Shown here: piece after piece, positions 1-6,128 of the stretch
How the letters are laid out: each line of letters opens with the position of its first letter
Position numbering within the stretch: position 1 is the stretch's first letter
Source of the DNA: JBBRLA01 sp038231615
GTDB lineage: Bacteria > Myxococcota_A > Polyangia > Palsa-1104 > JAEUJZ01
Length of the DNA: 9,196 bases
Direction of reading: 5' to 3'
Assembly: GCA_038231615.1 (NCBI GenBank)
Contig: JBBRLA010000328.1
Location: 1 to 9,196 of the forward strand
Program-made: the position numbers and the translations under genes
Notes under the pieces: generated by a model
The model's database searches: none
Seen by the model: the letters and a program-made list of their open reading frames with translations, nothing else
Told to the model about the DNA's origin: nothing

Positions 1-3
1 AAC

Positions 4-76
4 GACCCCGAGGCAGCCCGGGGGACCCTGATTCACACCCGGCCGACCCTGATGAGGGCTGGAGGGGAAACCCTGA
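4..76 (-). repeat. Short repeats resembling an IS21-type element end
   Basis: On the minus strand the motif TCAGGGTC (plus-strand GACCCTGA) occurs at 24-31 and 45-52. Close variants occur at 4-11 (GACCCCGA) and 69-76 (AACCCTGA). The spacings are 20, 21 and 24 bases. IS21-family elements are known for several roughly 20-base repeats at each terminus that often carry a GGGTC core, so this may be the edge of such an element lying mostly left of the window. No istA or istB coding sequence is visible here. The family assignment is an inference; the repeat itself is plain in the sequence. Confidence 0.35.
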
Positions 77-259
77 CGGCGCGCTGACCGAAACGGATGC
101 TGGACCGGCATGGGTATAGGATTCTCTCCGAGCGCAGGGAACTGCACCCGTCATCGTCAGGCTGTCTCGTCTCTCGCCGCGAGGCGTGCTCGGGAGTGCG
201 AGACTGCTGCGTGCAGGCGACGGCCAAGCTCCGCGCGAGGTGGGAGAACAGTCAAATAT
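77..259. other. Non-coding stretch with no recognisable content
   Basis: This stretch lies between the repeats at the left edge and the transposase relic. Short open frames exist on both strands, but none gives a recognisable protein or the strong third-position G/C bias of the real genes nearby. I see no RNA gene, terminator or promoter here. It is probably flanking or decayed mobile-element DNA. Confidence 0.4.
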
Positions 260-280
260 GGTTCTTCCGTATCCTGTCCA
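260..280. repeat. Candidate terminal inverted repeat of the ISL3-type relic
   Basis: The sequence begins GGTTCTTCCG at 260, just 14 bases beyond the transposase stop codon (294-296, read on the minus strand). ISL3-family elements commonly end in GGNTCTTC-like sequences placed immediately outside the transposase gene, so position and sequence both fit an element end. The matching opposite end is not present because the other side of the element is lost. The 8 bases outside it (252-259, TCAAATAT) would be one copy of the target duplication, which cannot be confirmed with a single end. Confidence 0.4.
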
Positions 281-293
281 TGCGCACATATCC

Positions 294-890
294 TTACACA
301 CCAGAAAGACGGAACTTGGTTTCGTGAATGAAGAGCAAGCGGAGGCCAAAAAAGACTTGATCGCGGAAGCCGTAGGCGGCGCGTTTGAGGACCTTGATCT
401 TGTTGTTCAGGCCCTCCAAAGGCCCAGTGGTGATACGGTAGTCGTACTGCCTCGGTGGCTCGGTCCATGGTGTCGGCAAAACGAGTCAGGTGCGTGTTGC
501 CGACACTCCTGGCGTTGGCGAGCCAGTCTCCAAGAAAGCCGCGCGCCTCGTCTTTGCTGTGCTGAAGCCACAGCAGGCGCAGGTCTTCCTTGAGCAGGTA
601 GACCGTATTGAGCAGGCTGTTGGCCTCCAACAGGGCGGTCAGGCGCTGTTGCTTCTCAGGCTCTAGCTCAATGCGCTCTTGAGCACCCAACAATAAATAG
701 CGTGAACCTTTGATGACTTTTTTGCCCTCTCCCTCCAACCGATTCTGCTCGTCGCGTCGTACCTCGTCTACCACCTCGTTCATCTGCGCAACCAAGTGAA
801 AGTGATCATGGACGACGACCACAGCCTTCGGGCGTTGAGCACTGAAGACGTCCCGTGGTAACCACCGGACGGCGACTAGGGCCAACGCAA
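294..890 (-). pseudogene. ISL3-family transposase relic, truncated and frameshifted
   Basis: This is the C-terminal half of a DDE transposase of the ISL3 type. The second catalytic Asp is seen in VVHDHFHLV (Asp codon 805-807). It is followed by the typical MNEVVDEVRRDE helix and KGSRYLLL. The last catalytic acid is seen in GPLEGLNNKIKVLKRAAYGF (Glu codon 414-416), and the protein ends FIHETKFRLSGV with a TAA at 294-296. The two halves are in different frames. The switch lies at about 443-455, where ATEAV must join QYDYRITTGP, so one base has been gained or lost. The N-terminal zinc-ribbon/HTH part and the first catalytic Asp are missing, and homology stops near 855-890, inside a 36-base direct repeat. 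The open frame reading on to 157 is only frameshift read-through. The element cannot transpose by itself. Confidence 0.85.
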
Positions 891-961
891 AGTCAATCCT
901 GTGCGGATTTCCATTCCTTCATAAAGTGGTAACCACCGGACGGCGACTGGGGCCAACGCAA
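855..961. repeat. 36-base direct repeat pair at the broken transposase edge
   Basis: The segments 855-890 and 926-961 are identical except for one base (A at 878, G at 949). Their offset is 71 bases and they are separated by 35 bases. Both begin GTGGTAACCACC and end GGCCAACGCAA. The first copy lies at the 5' limit of the transposase relic, and the second lies just upstream of the lipoprotein gene. The arrangement looks like a partial tandem duplication left at a deletion or recombination breakpoint. Each copy starts with the short palindrome GGTAACC preceded by GT, but I see no larger structure. Confidence 0.9.
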
Positions 962-1021
962 GGCCCGACGGAGCGATGCCGGCGTGGACACGACCCCATG
1001 AGCCATGTTAGGGTTCCAGTC

Positions 1022-1603
1022 ATGATGCGTGGAGTCTGCTTCCTTCTCATGGCGCTCTTGCCTGGACTGCTCTGTGGCTGCTTGTCGAAGCAGGGCCTGA
1101 AAAGCATCAACGATCTTGTTGTTGGGATGGAAGGCAATGACCAAGAGCTCATGGCTCCAACGCTCGTGACCAGCGTGGGCGAACTGGGCATCGGCGTGAG
1201 CGCCGCCTGCGCCAAGGAACTGCCAAGCTACGCTGTCGTGGACCCCAAGGCCCGCTCCGTCCTGGCGGCGCGTTTCGCTGCCACGTGCAAGCTGTCCTGC
1301 CCGCGCAACGCCAAGCAGATCGCGGAGATGCCGGCCACGGATCAGATGCGCGCGACCCTGGCGTCGTGCGACCACGAGGGCGCAGATCCGATCTTTGGGG
1401 GAGCGCTGGCGGAGCAACGGGAGCGTGTCGGCTTTGGTGACTACGTCCTCACGAGGCATGCCCTGCTGCAGCTGCGCACGCTCCTCATGAGACAAGGGAG
1501 CCCGGAGGCCAAGGGGCTATGGGCACGCATCGAGAAGCAGCTGCCTCGTCTGATGAGCGGCATGATCAAGCGGCAGGAAGAGGTGCTGCACCCCACGAGC
1601 TGA
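1022..1603 (+). CDS. Putative outer-membrane lipoprotein, function unknown
   Basis: I do not recognise the family. The 193-residue protein begins with a clear lipoprotein signal: MMRG, a hydrophobic stretch (residues 5-17) and a lipobox L17-C18-G19-C20, so Cys20 would be lipidated after signal peptidase II cleavage. Residue +2 is Leu rather than Asp, which points to outer-membrane sorting. The mature part has four further cysteines (63, 89, 93, 116), an even number that would permit two disulfides in the periplasm. It is mostly helical-looking, with a basic C-terminus. I chose ATG 1022 because it places the signal peptide at the N-terminus and has AGGG at 1010-1013; the frame is open back to 926 but upstream codons run into the 36-base repeat. 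ATG 998 is an alternative. It stands alone, next to the transposase relic, with no operon partner. Confidence 0.75.
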   Translation: MMRGVCFLLMALLPGLLCGCLSKQGLKSINDLVVGMEGNDQELMAPTLVTSVGELGIGVSAACAKELPSYAVVDPKARSVLAARFAATCKLSCPRNAKQIAEMPATDQMRATLASCDHEGADPIFGGALAEQRERVGFGDYVLTRHALLQLRTLLMRQGSPEAKGLWARIEKQLPRLMSGMIKRQEEVLHPTS

Positions 1604-1637
1604 GCCGAATCGACTCCGCCCCTCATCATGGCGAGAG

Positions 1638-1677
1638 GCCGAGGTGGTGGGCGGCGGGCTGCCTGCGGGGCCTCGGC
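1638..1677. terminator. Possible stem-loop between convergent genes
   Basis: GCCGAGG at 1638-1644 pairs perfectly with CCTCGGC at 1671-1677, around a 26-base G-rich loop. It sits between the end of the lipoprotein gene (1603) and the end of the minus-strand small ORF (1690), where a bidirectional terminator would be expected. There is no T-tract on either side and the loop is long, so this is weak evidence for intrinsic termination. Confidence 0.25.
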
Positions 1678-1689
1678 GGTCAGGGTCGC

Positions 1690-1923
1690 TTACGAGGCCG
1701 CGGCCTTCGACTTGGCGGGAGAATCAGTCGGGGGCAGCGACCAGGTGTTCAAATAATCGAGCATGTCGAGCGGTCCCCCCCGGGTCCGGAACGCCGCCAA
1801 GATCGGGCACCCCTGCCCACTGCTGTGACAAAAGCGTTCGCGCTCCATCAGGGTCGGTATGTGCTCTCCCTCCACCGCACGGCACAGGCCGAATCCCACC
1901 TCCTCATATACCCGGCACAGCAT
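1690..1923 (-). CDS. Small Cys-containing hypothetical protein (start uncertain)
   Basis: The 77-residue frame starts with ATG at 1923 and ends at TAA 1690-1692. I do not recognise it. It contains C3, C14, C32 and C39, with a C-x6-C-P motif in FCHSSGQGCPIL, then a GGPLDMLDYLNTW segment and a Pro/Ala/Lys tail. Codon use is strongly G/C-biased at third positions, like the real genes here. The same frame stays open upstream to the moeB stop (2038-2040) and reads protein-like (KNLATDKWECHAFQQGIGAI), but I see no ATG, GTG or TTG in that stretch. Either ATG 1923 is used (AAGGGA lies 11 bases before it) or the true start has been lost. It follows moeB on the same strand after 114 bases and could be cotranscribed. 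A redox or metal role is only a guess from the cysteines. Confidence 0.5.
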   Translation of the reverse strand: MLCRVYEEVGFGLCRAVEGEHIPTLMERERFCHSSGQGCPILAAFRTRGGPLDMLDYLNTWSLPPTDSPAKSKAAAS

Positions 1924-2037
1924 GATAGCACCAATCCCTTGCTGGAAAGCATGGCACTCCCACTTGTCGGTGGCAAGGTTCTTCCTTGCGAAACCCCTGG
2001 GAAATTCCCACGGACCTCGAACCGCGAGCGGGCGGGC

Positions 2038-3237
2038 TCAGCGTTGCAGGGCGCAGAACGCTTCGTAATCAGTCGACTCCAACTCGATTTTCTTGTTCGG
2101 GTCCGAGCACACCGCGCACTTCGGGTCACGCCGCAGCTTTAGTTCGCGGAATTTGGTGGCCAGGGCGTCGAAGATCAACAGGCGCCCGTTCAACGACTGA
2201 GCGTTTGGCACCGGGCCCAGCACCAGCTTGATCGCCTCGTTGGCTTGGAGCAGGCCCATCACCCCGGGCAGCACCCCGAGCACCCCGGCCTCGTTGCACG
2301 AGGGCGCCATCCCCGGCGGCGGCGGCTCCGGATACAGGCAGCGGTAGCACGGCCCGTCCAGGAACGGCGCTTCGCTGCGCTTCGCTCGATCGGAGGACAA
2401 GAAGGTGGTGATCTGTCCCTCGAAGCGGAACACCGACGCGTGGATCACCGGCTTGCACAGGATCAGCGCGGCGTCGTTCAGCAGGTAACGCGTCTGGAAG
2501 TTGTCCGCCCCGTCCACCACGACGTCGTAGTCCTTCAAGATGTCCAGCACGTTCTCCGCTAGCAGGCGAACCGGGTGCTTGACCACCTTCACGTCGGGGT
2601 TCAATTCGTTGATGGTCTTCTGCGCCGAGTCCACCTTGAGCATGCCCACCCGGGTGGTGTTGTGCAGCACCTGTCGCTGGAGGTTGGACTCGTCCACCAC
2701 ATCGTCGTCCACCAGGCCGATGGTGCCGATGCCCGCCGCCGCCAGGTACAGCGCCGCGGGCGAGCCCAGCCCGCCGGCTCCGAGCAAGAGCACCTTGCCG
2801 CGGAGCATCTTGGCCTGCCCCGCCTCGCCCACCTCGGGCAGCATCAGGTGCCGCGCATAGCGCGCCTTCTGCGCGTCGGTGAACACGAAGGGCTTGTCGA
2901 TGGGGTAGCCGGCCCGCTTCCACGCTCCATAGCCCCCCGCCATCGAGCGCACCCGGGAGTAACCGAGTTCATGCAGGGTCCGGGTGGCCAGGGCGCTGCG
3001 GTTGCCGCCTGCGCAGTACAGGACGATGTCGGTCTCCTTGTCGGGCACCGCATCTTCGATGCGCAGTTCCAGGCGACCCCGGGGAATCCACTGCGCCCCC
3101 GGGATGTACCCCTCCTGGTACTCGTCCCCCTCCCTGACGTCGATCAGGGCCTGTGGGACGTGCAGACGGACGTCGTCGGGGGAGGTCTCGACGATCTGCG
3201 ACTTGATGTGCTGGAGAAGGCTTTGAAAGTTCGCCAT
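2038..3237 (-). CDS. moeB: Rhodanese-MoeB fusion: sulfur-carrier adenylyltransferase/sulfurtransferase
   Basis: This is a 399-residue cytoplasmic E1-like enzyme. The N-terminal rhodanese domain (about 1-115) has ALIDVRE, the persulfide Cys75 in the loop CAGGNRS, and GGYGAWKRAGYP. The MoeB/ThiF domain (about 120-395) has the nucleotide loop GAGGLGSP (153-160), VDDDVVDESNLQRQ (176-189, with Arg188), Lys201, DGADNF (242-247) and CNEAGVLG (Cys314). Two CxxC pairs (297/300 and 374/377) form the structural zinc site. Family knowledge: the E1 adenylates the C-terminal Gly of MoaD/ThiS-like carriers and the rhodanese supplies sulfur for the thiocarboxylate. In eukaryotic MOCS3/Uba4 the rhodanese is C-terminal, whereas here it is N-terminal. 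The start is supported by AAAGGA five bases upstream of ATG. It is transcribed away from erpA. No carrier-protein gene is in the window, so the pathway (molybdopterin, thiamine or tRNA thiolation) cannot be fixed. Confidence 0.92.
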   Translation of the reverse strand: MANFQSLLQHIKSQIVETSPDDVRLHVPQALIDVREGDEYQEGYIPGAQWIPRGRLELRIEDAVPDKETDIVLYCAGGNRSALATRTLHELGYSRVRSMAGGYGAWKRAGYPIDKPFVFTDAQKARYARHLMLPEVGEAGQAKMLRGKVLLLGAGGLGSPAALYLAAAGIGTIGLVDDDVVDESNLQRQVLHNTTRVGMLKVDSAQKTINELNPDVKVVKHPVRLLAENVLDILKDYDVVVDGADNFQTRYLLNDAALILCKPVIHASVFRFEGQITTFLSSDRAKRSEAPFLDGPCYRCLYPEPPPPGMAPSCNEAGVLGVLPGVMGLLQANEAIKLVLGPVPNAQSLNGRLLIFDALATKFRELKLRRDPKCAVCSDPNKKIELESTDYEAFCALQR

Positions 3238-3247
3238 GAGGGTCCTT

Positions 3248-3288
3248 TGTCAGGTTCCTTGACAGGGAAAACGACTTGCCCGTAATCT
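3248..3288. promoter_or_regulatory. Candidate divergent promoter/operator between moeB and erpA
   Basis: On the plus strand TTGACA (3259-3264), a perfect sigma-70 -35 hexamer, is followed after 18 bases by a weaker TAATCT (3283-3288), which could drive erpA. The -35 overlaps an inverted repeat, TGTCA (3248-3252) N7 TGACA (3260-3264). The left arm also touches the ribosome-binding site of moeB (3243-3248 on the minus strand). A regulator bound here could influence both genes. The -35 match is clear; the -10 and the operator role are inference. Confidence 0.4.
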
Positions 3289-3314
3289 AACGATACGTGA
3301 GCTTATGTTCAAGC

Positions 3315-3331
3315 CCGAACCTGAAGTTCGG
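3315..3331. promoter_or_regulatory. Inverted repeat upstream of erpA
   Basis: CCGAAC (3315-3320) and GTTCGG (3326-3331) are perfect inverted arms around a five-base centre, CTGAA. The element lies about 75 bases before the erpA start, downstream of the candidate promoter at 3259-3288, so it would be in the 5' leader as a small hairpin or act as a protein-binding site. It does not look like a known IscR site. There is no T-tract. Confidence 0.35.
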
Positions 3332-3404
3332 CGGCCTCGCCTGGCGCGGCCCATGAATGCATACTAAGAATAACCGGCCAAAGAGATAGCGCAGCGGAGG
3401 AAGC

Positions 3405-3845
3405 ATGTCCCAGGAAACGCACGAACACACTCACGACCACCAACACAACCCTGGGCATAACCACGCTCATGGGCATGATCAGGCAGCCAGTCCGCCCCGC
3501 GAACTGTCCCCCGATGCACCGCCCCTGGGGCTGACCGCCATCGCGGCGGAGAAGGTGTGCGAGATCCGCGACGCGGAGAACATCGAGGAGGGCTACGGCC
3601 TGCGCCTGCGTGTGGTGGGCGGCGGCTGCTCGGGGTTTTCGTACGACCTGTACTTTGACCAGATGGGGGCGTTGGACAAGACCTACGACTCCCACGGGGT
3701 CAAGCTGATCGTCGATCAGATGAGCCTGCAATACCTGCGCGGGACCGAGGTGGACTACGTCGAGGGTCTACAGGGCGCCGGCTTCAAATTCCAGAACCCC
3801 AACGTCAAGTCGACCTGCGGCTGCGGTTCATCCTTCAGCGTCTGA
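3405..3845 (+). CDS. erpA: A-type Fe-S cluster carrier (ErpA/IscA-like) with His-rich leader
   Basis: This 146-residue protein belongs to the HesB/IscA family, which carries iron-sulfur clusters to apoproteins in the cytoplasm. The core (about 42-146) holds the three conserved cluster cysteines: Cys75 in GGGCSGF and Cys138/Cys140 in STCGCGSSF. The segment VDQMSLQYLRGTEVDYVEGL and the ending SSFSV resemble ErpA more than IscA or SufA. Residues 1-41 are an extra leader, in which nine histidines fall within residues 6-24 in an HxH pattern, followed by a Pro-rich linker. A-type carriers are usually about 105-115 residues, so this leader is an addition and looks able to bind metal. The start is fixed by GGAGG at 3396-3400, four bases before ATG. 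The gene is divergent from moeB and followed after 31 bases by the Nudix gene. No iscU, iscS or suf genes are visible. Confidence 0.93.
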   Translation: MSQETHEHTHDHQHNPGHNHAHGHDQAASPPRELSPDAPPLGLTAIAAEKVCEIRDAENIEEGYGLRLRVVGGGCSGFSYDLYFDQMGALDKTYDSHGVKLIVDQMSLQYLRGTEVDYVEGLQGAGFKFQNPNVKSTCGCGSSFSV

Positions 3846-3876
3846 GCGGGCCGGAGCGCTTCGCCCCCTTTCATTC

Positions 3877-4542
3877 ATGAATACCGGGAACACCGGCCCC
3901 GATCGCCTGACCGGGCACGAAGGTCAGAGCGAGCACCAAGCTCAGGGCGAGGCCGAGCGGCTCAATGTGCATCTGCGCTCGCGGGAGCGACGGGTGCTCT
4001 CGTTCCCCGGCTTTCGCGAATCGGCGGTGCTGGTGCCTCTTATCTACACCCCCGGCCAGCCGACCTCATTGCTCTTCACTGTGCGGCATGCGGACCTGCC
4101 GACTCATCCGGGGCAGATTTCATTTCCTGGGGGCAAACGCGACCCGGGCGACGCCTCGCTCTACGACACGGCGCTGCGCGAGGCGACAGAGGAGCTGGGG
4201 CTTCACGCGGACCAGGACATCACGGTGCTGGGGATGCTGGACGACGTGCCGACCCCGGCGGGCTTCGTCATCACGCCGGTGGTGGCGGCGATGCAGGCGC
4301 CGCTTGCGCTCTCGCCCAATGAGCGGGAGGTGGCCGAGGTGTTCTTCGTACCGCTCCCGCACCTGCCGACAGTGCATCGGCAGGGTGCCGAGCGGGAGTT
4401 CATGGGGCACCGCTACGTTTTTCACGAATATCAGTACGAGAAGTGGCACATCTGGGGGGCCACGGCGGTGGTGGTGCGGCAGCTCCTGCTGCTGCTGGAC
4501 GAGACGACGAGCCACTCGAAGGATGCCTCAAGCGGGACCTGA
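3877..4542 (+). CDS. Nudix hydrolase, CoA pyrophosphatase type
   Basis: This 221-residue protein has the signature of Nudix enzymes that split CoA and its derivatives into 3',5'-ADP and phosphopantetheine (NudL/NUDT7 group). The CoA-specific motif is LLFTVRHADLPTHPGQISF (65-83), running directly into the Nudix box: GG at 85-86, D89, D92, then REATEELGL (101-109) with metal ligands Glu102, Glu105 and Glu106. DDVPTPAGFVITPVVA follows, as in relatives. The spacing between Gly86 and Arg101 is one residue longer than the textbook box, which is normal for this subgroup. Residues 1-35 are poorly conserved in style and no ribosome-binding site precedes ATG 3877, so a start further in (for example GTG 3967) is possible. 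It lies 31 bases after erpA and is probably cotranscribed with it. Confidence 0.9.
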   Translation: MNTGNTGPDRLTGHEGQSEHQAQGEAERLNVHLRSRERRVLSFPGFRESAVLVPLIYTPGQPTSLLFTVRHADLPTHPGQISFPGGKRDPGDASLYDTALREATEELGLHADQDITVLGMLDDVPTPAGFVITPVVAAMQAPLALSPNEREVAEVFFVPLPHLPTVHRQGAEREFMGHRYVFHEYQYEKWHIWGATAVVVRQLLLLLDETTSHSKDASSGT

Positions 4543-4605
4543 TCTGACGGCTCGCTGACCGACGGAAGCGGGGTGGCGTCGCGGTCTTCTATGTGACGAC
4601 CTTTT

Positions 4606-4623
4606 ATCGCGCGATGTCATGAC
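4606..4623. promoter_or_regulatory. Two abutting perfect palindromes upstream of the P450 gene
   Basis: ATCGCGCGAT (4606-4615) is a perfect 10-base palindrome and is immediately followed by GTCATGAC (4616-4623), a perfect 8-base palindrome. Together they end 21 bases before the GTG start and 36 bases before the ATG start of the P450 gene, where an operator would sit. No clear -35/-10 pair or ribosome-binding site is visible nearby. The palindromes are plain in the sequence; binding by a regulator is inference. Confidence 0.4.
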
Positions 4624-4644
4624 CTGCCCGGTTGAGTCCGCGGC

Positions 4645-6069
4645 GTGGTAGCCTCTGCCATGCTCACTGCGGCGGCATCGGCCCCCTCCCAGTCTGACGC
4701 TCCCGAAAGCGGACCCCCGCGCCCGAAGAGCCCTCGTGGGCTGCCGATCATCGGGGACTCTCTGCTCTATCTGCGCGACCCCATGAGCTATCTGCTAAGG
4801 GCGCGGCAACGCCACGGGGAGCTGGTGCGCCTGCCCCTCACCGTCATCAACCCCGTCCTGGTGAGCCATCCGGCGCTCATCGAGCAGGTGCTGATTACCG
4901 ATTCGAAGAACTACCGCAAGGACGTGTACCTGCGGCGCCTGGGTCACGAGGTCGTCGGGCAGGGCCTGCTGACCAGCGAGGGGGACTTCTGGCGGCGGCA
5001 GCGGCGCCTGGCGCAGCCGGCCTTCCACCGGGACCGCATCGCCGCCTACGCCGACATGATGGTGGCCTGCACCGAGCAACTGGTCGAGACGATGCGCCCC
5101 GGGCAGGTGCGCGACCTGCACGAGGACTTCATGGGCCTGACTCTGCGGATCGTTGCCCAGACGCTCTTCAGCGCCGACGTGGGCGAGATGGCCCGAGACG
5201 TGGGCGATGCGATGACGGTCATCATGGACCGCTACGCCGCCAGCCTGCTCCAGCTCTTCCCCGTGACCGCGAAGCTGCCGCTGCCGATGAACCGCCGCTT
5301 CGCCAAGGCCGTTGCGCGCCTTTCCGAGGTCATCTTCGGCGTGATCCACCAGCGACGGGCACGCATGGAAGAGGAAGAGGGCGGCGCGGGCCCGCCCGGT
5401 GGCGATCTCCTCTCGATGCTGCTCTCGGCACGGGACGAGGACGGCAGTGGCATGGACGATCAGCAGCTCCGCGACGAGATCATCACCCTCTTCGCCGCGG
5501 GGCACGAAACCACCGCGTTGGTGCTGACCTACACCTTCGTGCTGCTGTCGCGCCACCCGGAGGTCGCCGCGCGCCTGGAAGCCGAGCTGTCCACGGTGCT
5601 GTCCGGCCGCGCCCCGACGGCAGCGGACGTGCCGGCGCTGCGCTACACCGAGGCGGTGGTGCTGGAAAGCATGCGCCTGTACCCGCCCGCCTGGGCCATC
5701 GGGCGGGAGGCGCTGCAAGACGGGGACCTGGGAGGCATGCCGATCCGCCGCGGCGATCAGGTGGTGATGAGCCAATGGGTGATGCACCGGGATCCGCGCT
5801 TCTTCCCCGATCCCGAGACCTTTCGCCCGGAGCGCTGGGAGGGGGGCCTGCAAAAGCGCCTGCCCCGCTTCGCCTACTTCCCCTTCGGCGGCGGTCCGCG
5901 GGTGTGCATCGGCAACGCCTTCGCCATGATGGAGGCGACGCTGCTGCTCTCGACCGTCGCCCGGCGCTTCCGCCTGCGGGTGAAGATGGAGGGTCCGCTG
6001 CGCTTGCAACCCTCCGTCACCCTGCGCCCGCGGGATCGTCTGCATGCCCGGGTCGAGGCGGTGGGATAG
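4645..6069 (+). CDS. Cytochrome P450 monooxygenase
   Basis: This complete bacterial P450 has 474 residues from GTG, or 469 from ATG 4660 (numbers here from GTG). It has the Pro-rich start of the fold (PPRPKSPRGLPIIGD), the C-helix FWRRQRRLAQPAF that contacts heme, and the I-helix oxygen-activation motif AGHETT (Gly286 to Thr290). The K-helix ESMR (Glu341, Arg344) and FRPERW follow, with the heme loop FPFGGGPRVCIGNAFA, whose Cys421 is the thiolate ligand. There is no N-terminal membrane anchor, so it should be soluble. All catalytic motifs are intact. The substrate cannot be told from sequence; fatty acids, terpenoids and polyketides are all possible. No ferredoxin, reductase or biosynthetic cluster adjoins it. 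Neither candidate start has a convincing ribosome-binding site. It begins 102 bases after the Nudix gene and has its own palindromic upstream region. Confidence 0.95.
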   Translation: MVASAMLTAAASAPSQSDAPESGPPRPKSPRGLPIIGDSLLYLRDPMSYLLRARQRHGELVRLPLTVINPVLVSHPALIEQVLITDSKNYRKDVYLRRLGHEVVGQGLLTSEGDFWRRQRRLAQPAFHRDRIAAYADMMVACTEQLVETMRPGQVRDLHEDFMGLTLRIVAQTLFSADVGEMARDVGDAMTVIMDRYAASLLQLFPVTAKLPLPMNRRFAKAVARLSEVIFGVIHQRRARMEEEEGGAGPPGGDLLSMLLSARDEDGSGMDDQQLRDEIITLFAAGHETTALVLTYTFVLLSRHPEVAARLEAELSTVLSGRAPTAADVPALRYTEAVVLESMRLYPPAWAIGREALQDGDLGGMPIRRGDQVVMSQWVMHRDPRFFPDPETFRPERWEGGLQKRLPRFAYFPFGGGPRVCIGNAFAMMEATLLLSTVARRFRLRVKMEGPLRLQPSVTLRPRDRLHARVEAVG

Positions 6070-6128
6070 CCGAGGAACCAGCACCCGACGAATCCCGCCC
6101 GGATCTCCCCGCCCTCGCAACCGTCAGG

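Noticed and set aside
157..293. Continuation of the 885-to-157 minus frame as extra transposase
   Set aside because: Past about 445 this frame loses all similarity to ISL3 transposases, while the true C-terminus is in the other frame ending at 294. It is frameshift read-through.
893..1495. 200-residue minus frame opposite the lipoprotein gene
   Set aside because: Antisense shadow of 1022-1603. It has no recognisable motif, whereas the plus frame has a clear lipobox signal peptide.
1519..2142. 207-residue plus frame across the lipoprotein end and moeB end
   Set aside because: Overlaps better-supported genes on both sides and has no protein-like motifs.
2126..2923. Long minus frame inside moeB
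   Set aside because: Gly/Arg-rich shadow of the MoeB frame, which carries every expected motif.
3842..3876. Possible terminator between erpA and the Nudix gene
   Set aside because: The GC-rich palindrome there (around AGCGCT) has no loop, and the following T run is short; cotranscription is more likely.
4795..6120. 441-residue minus frame opposite the P450
   Set aside because: Typical antisense open frame of a high-GC gene, His/Gln/Gly-rich and without domain motifs.
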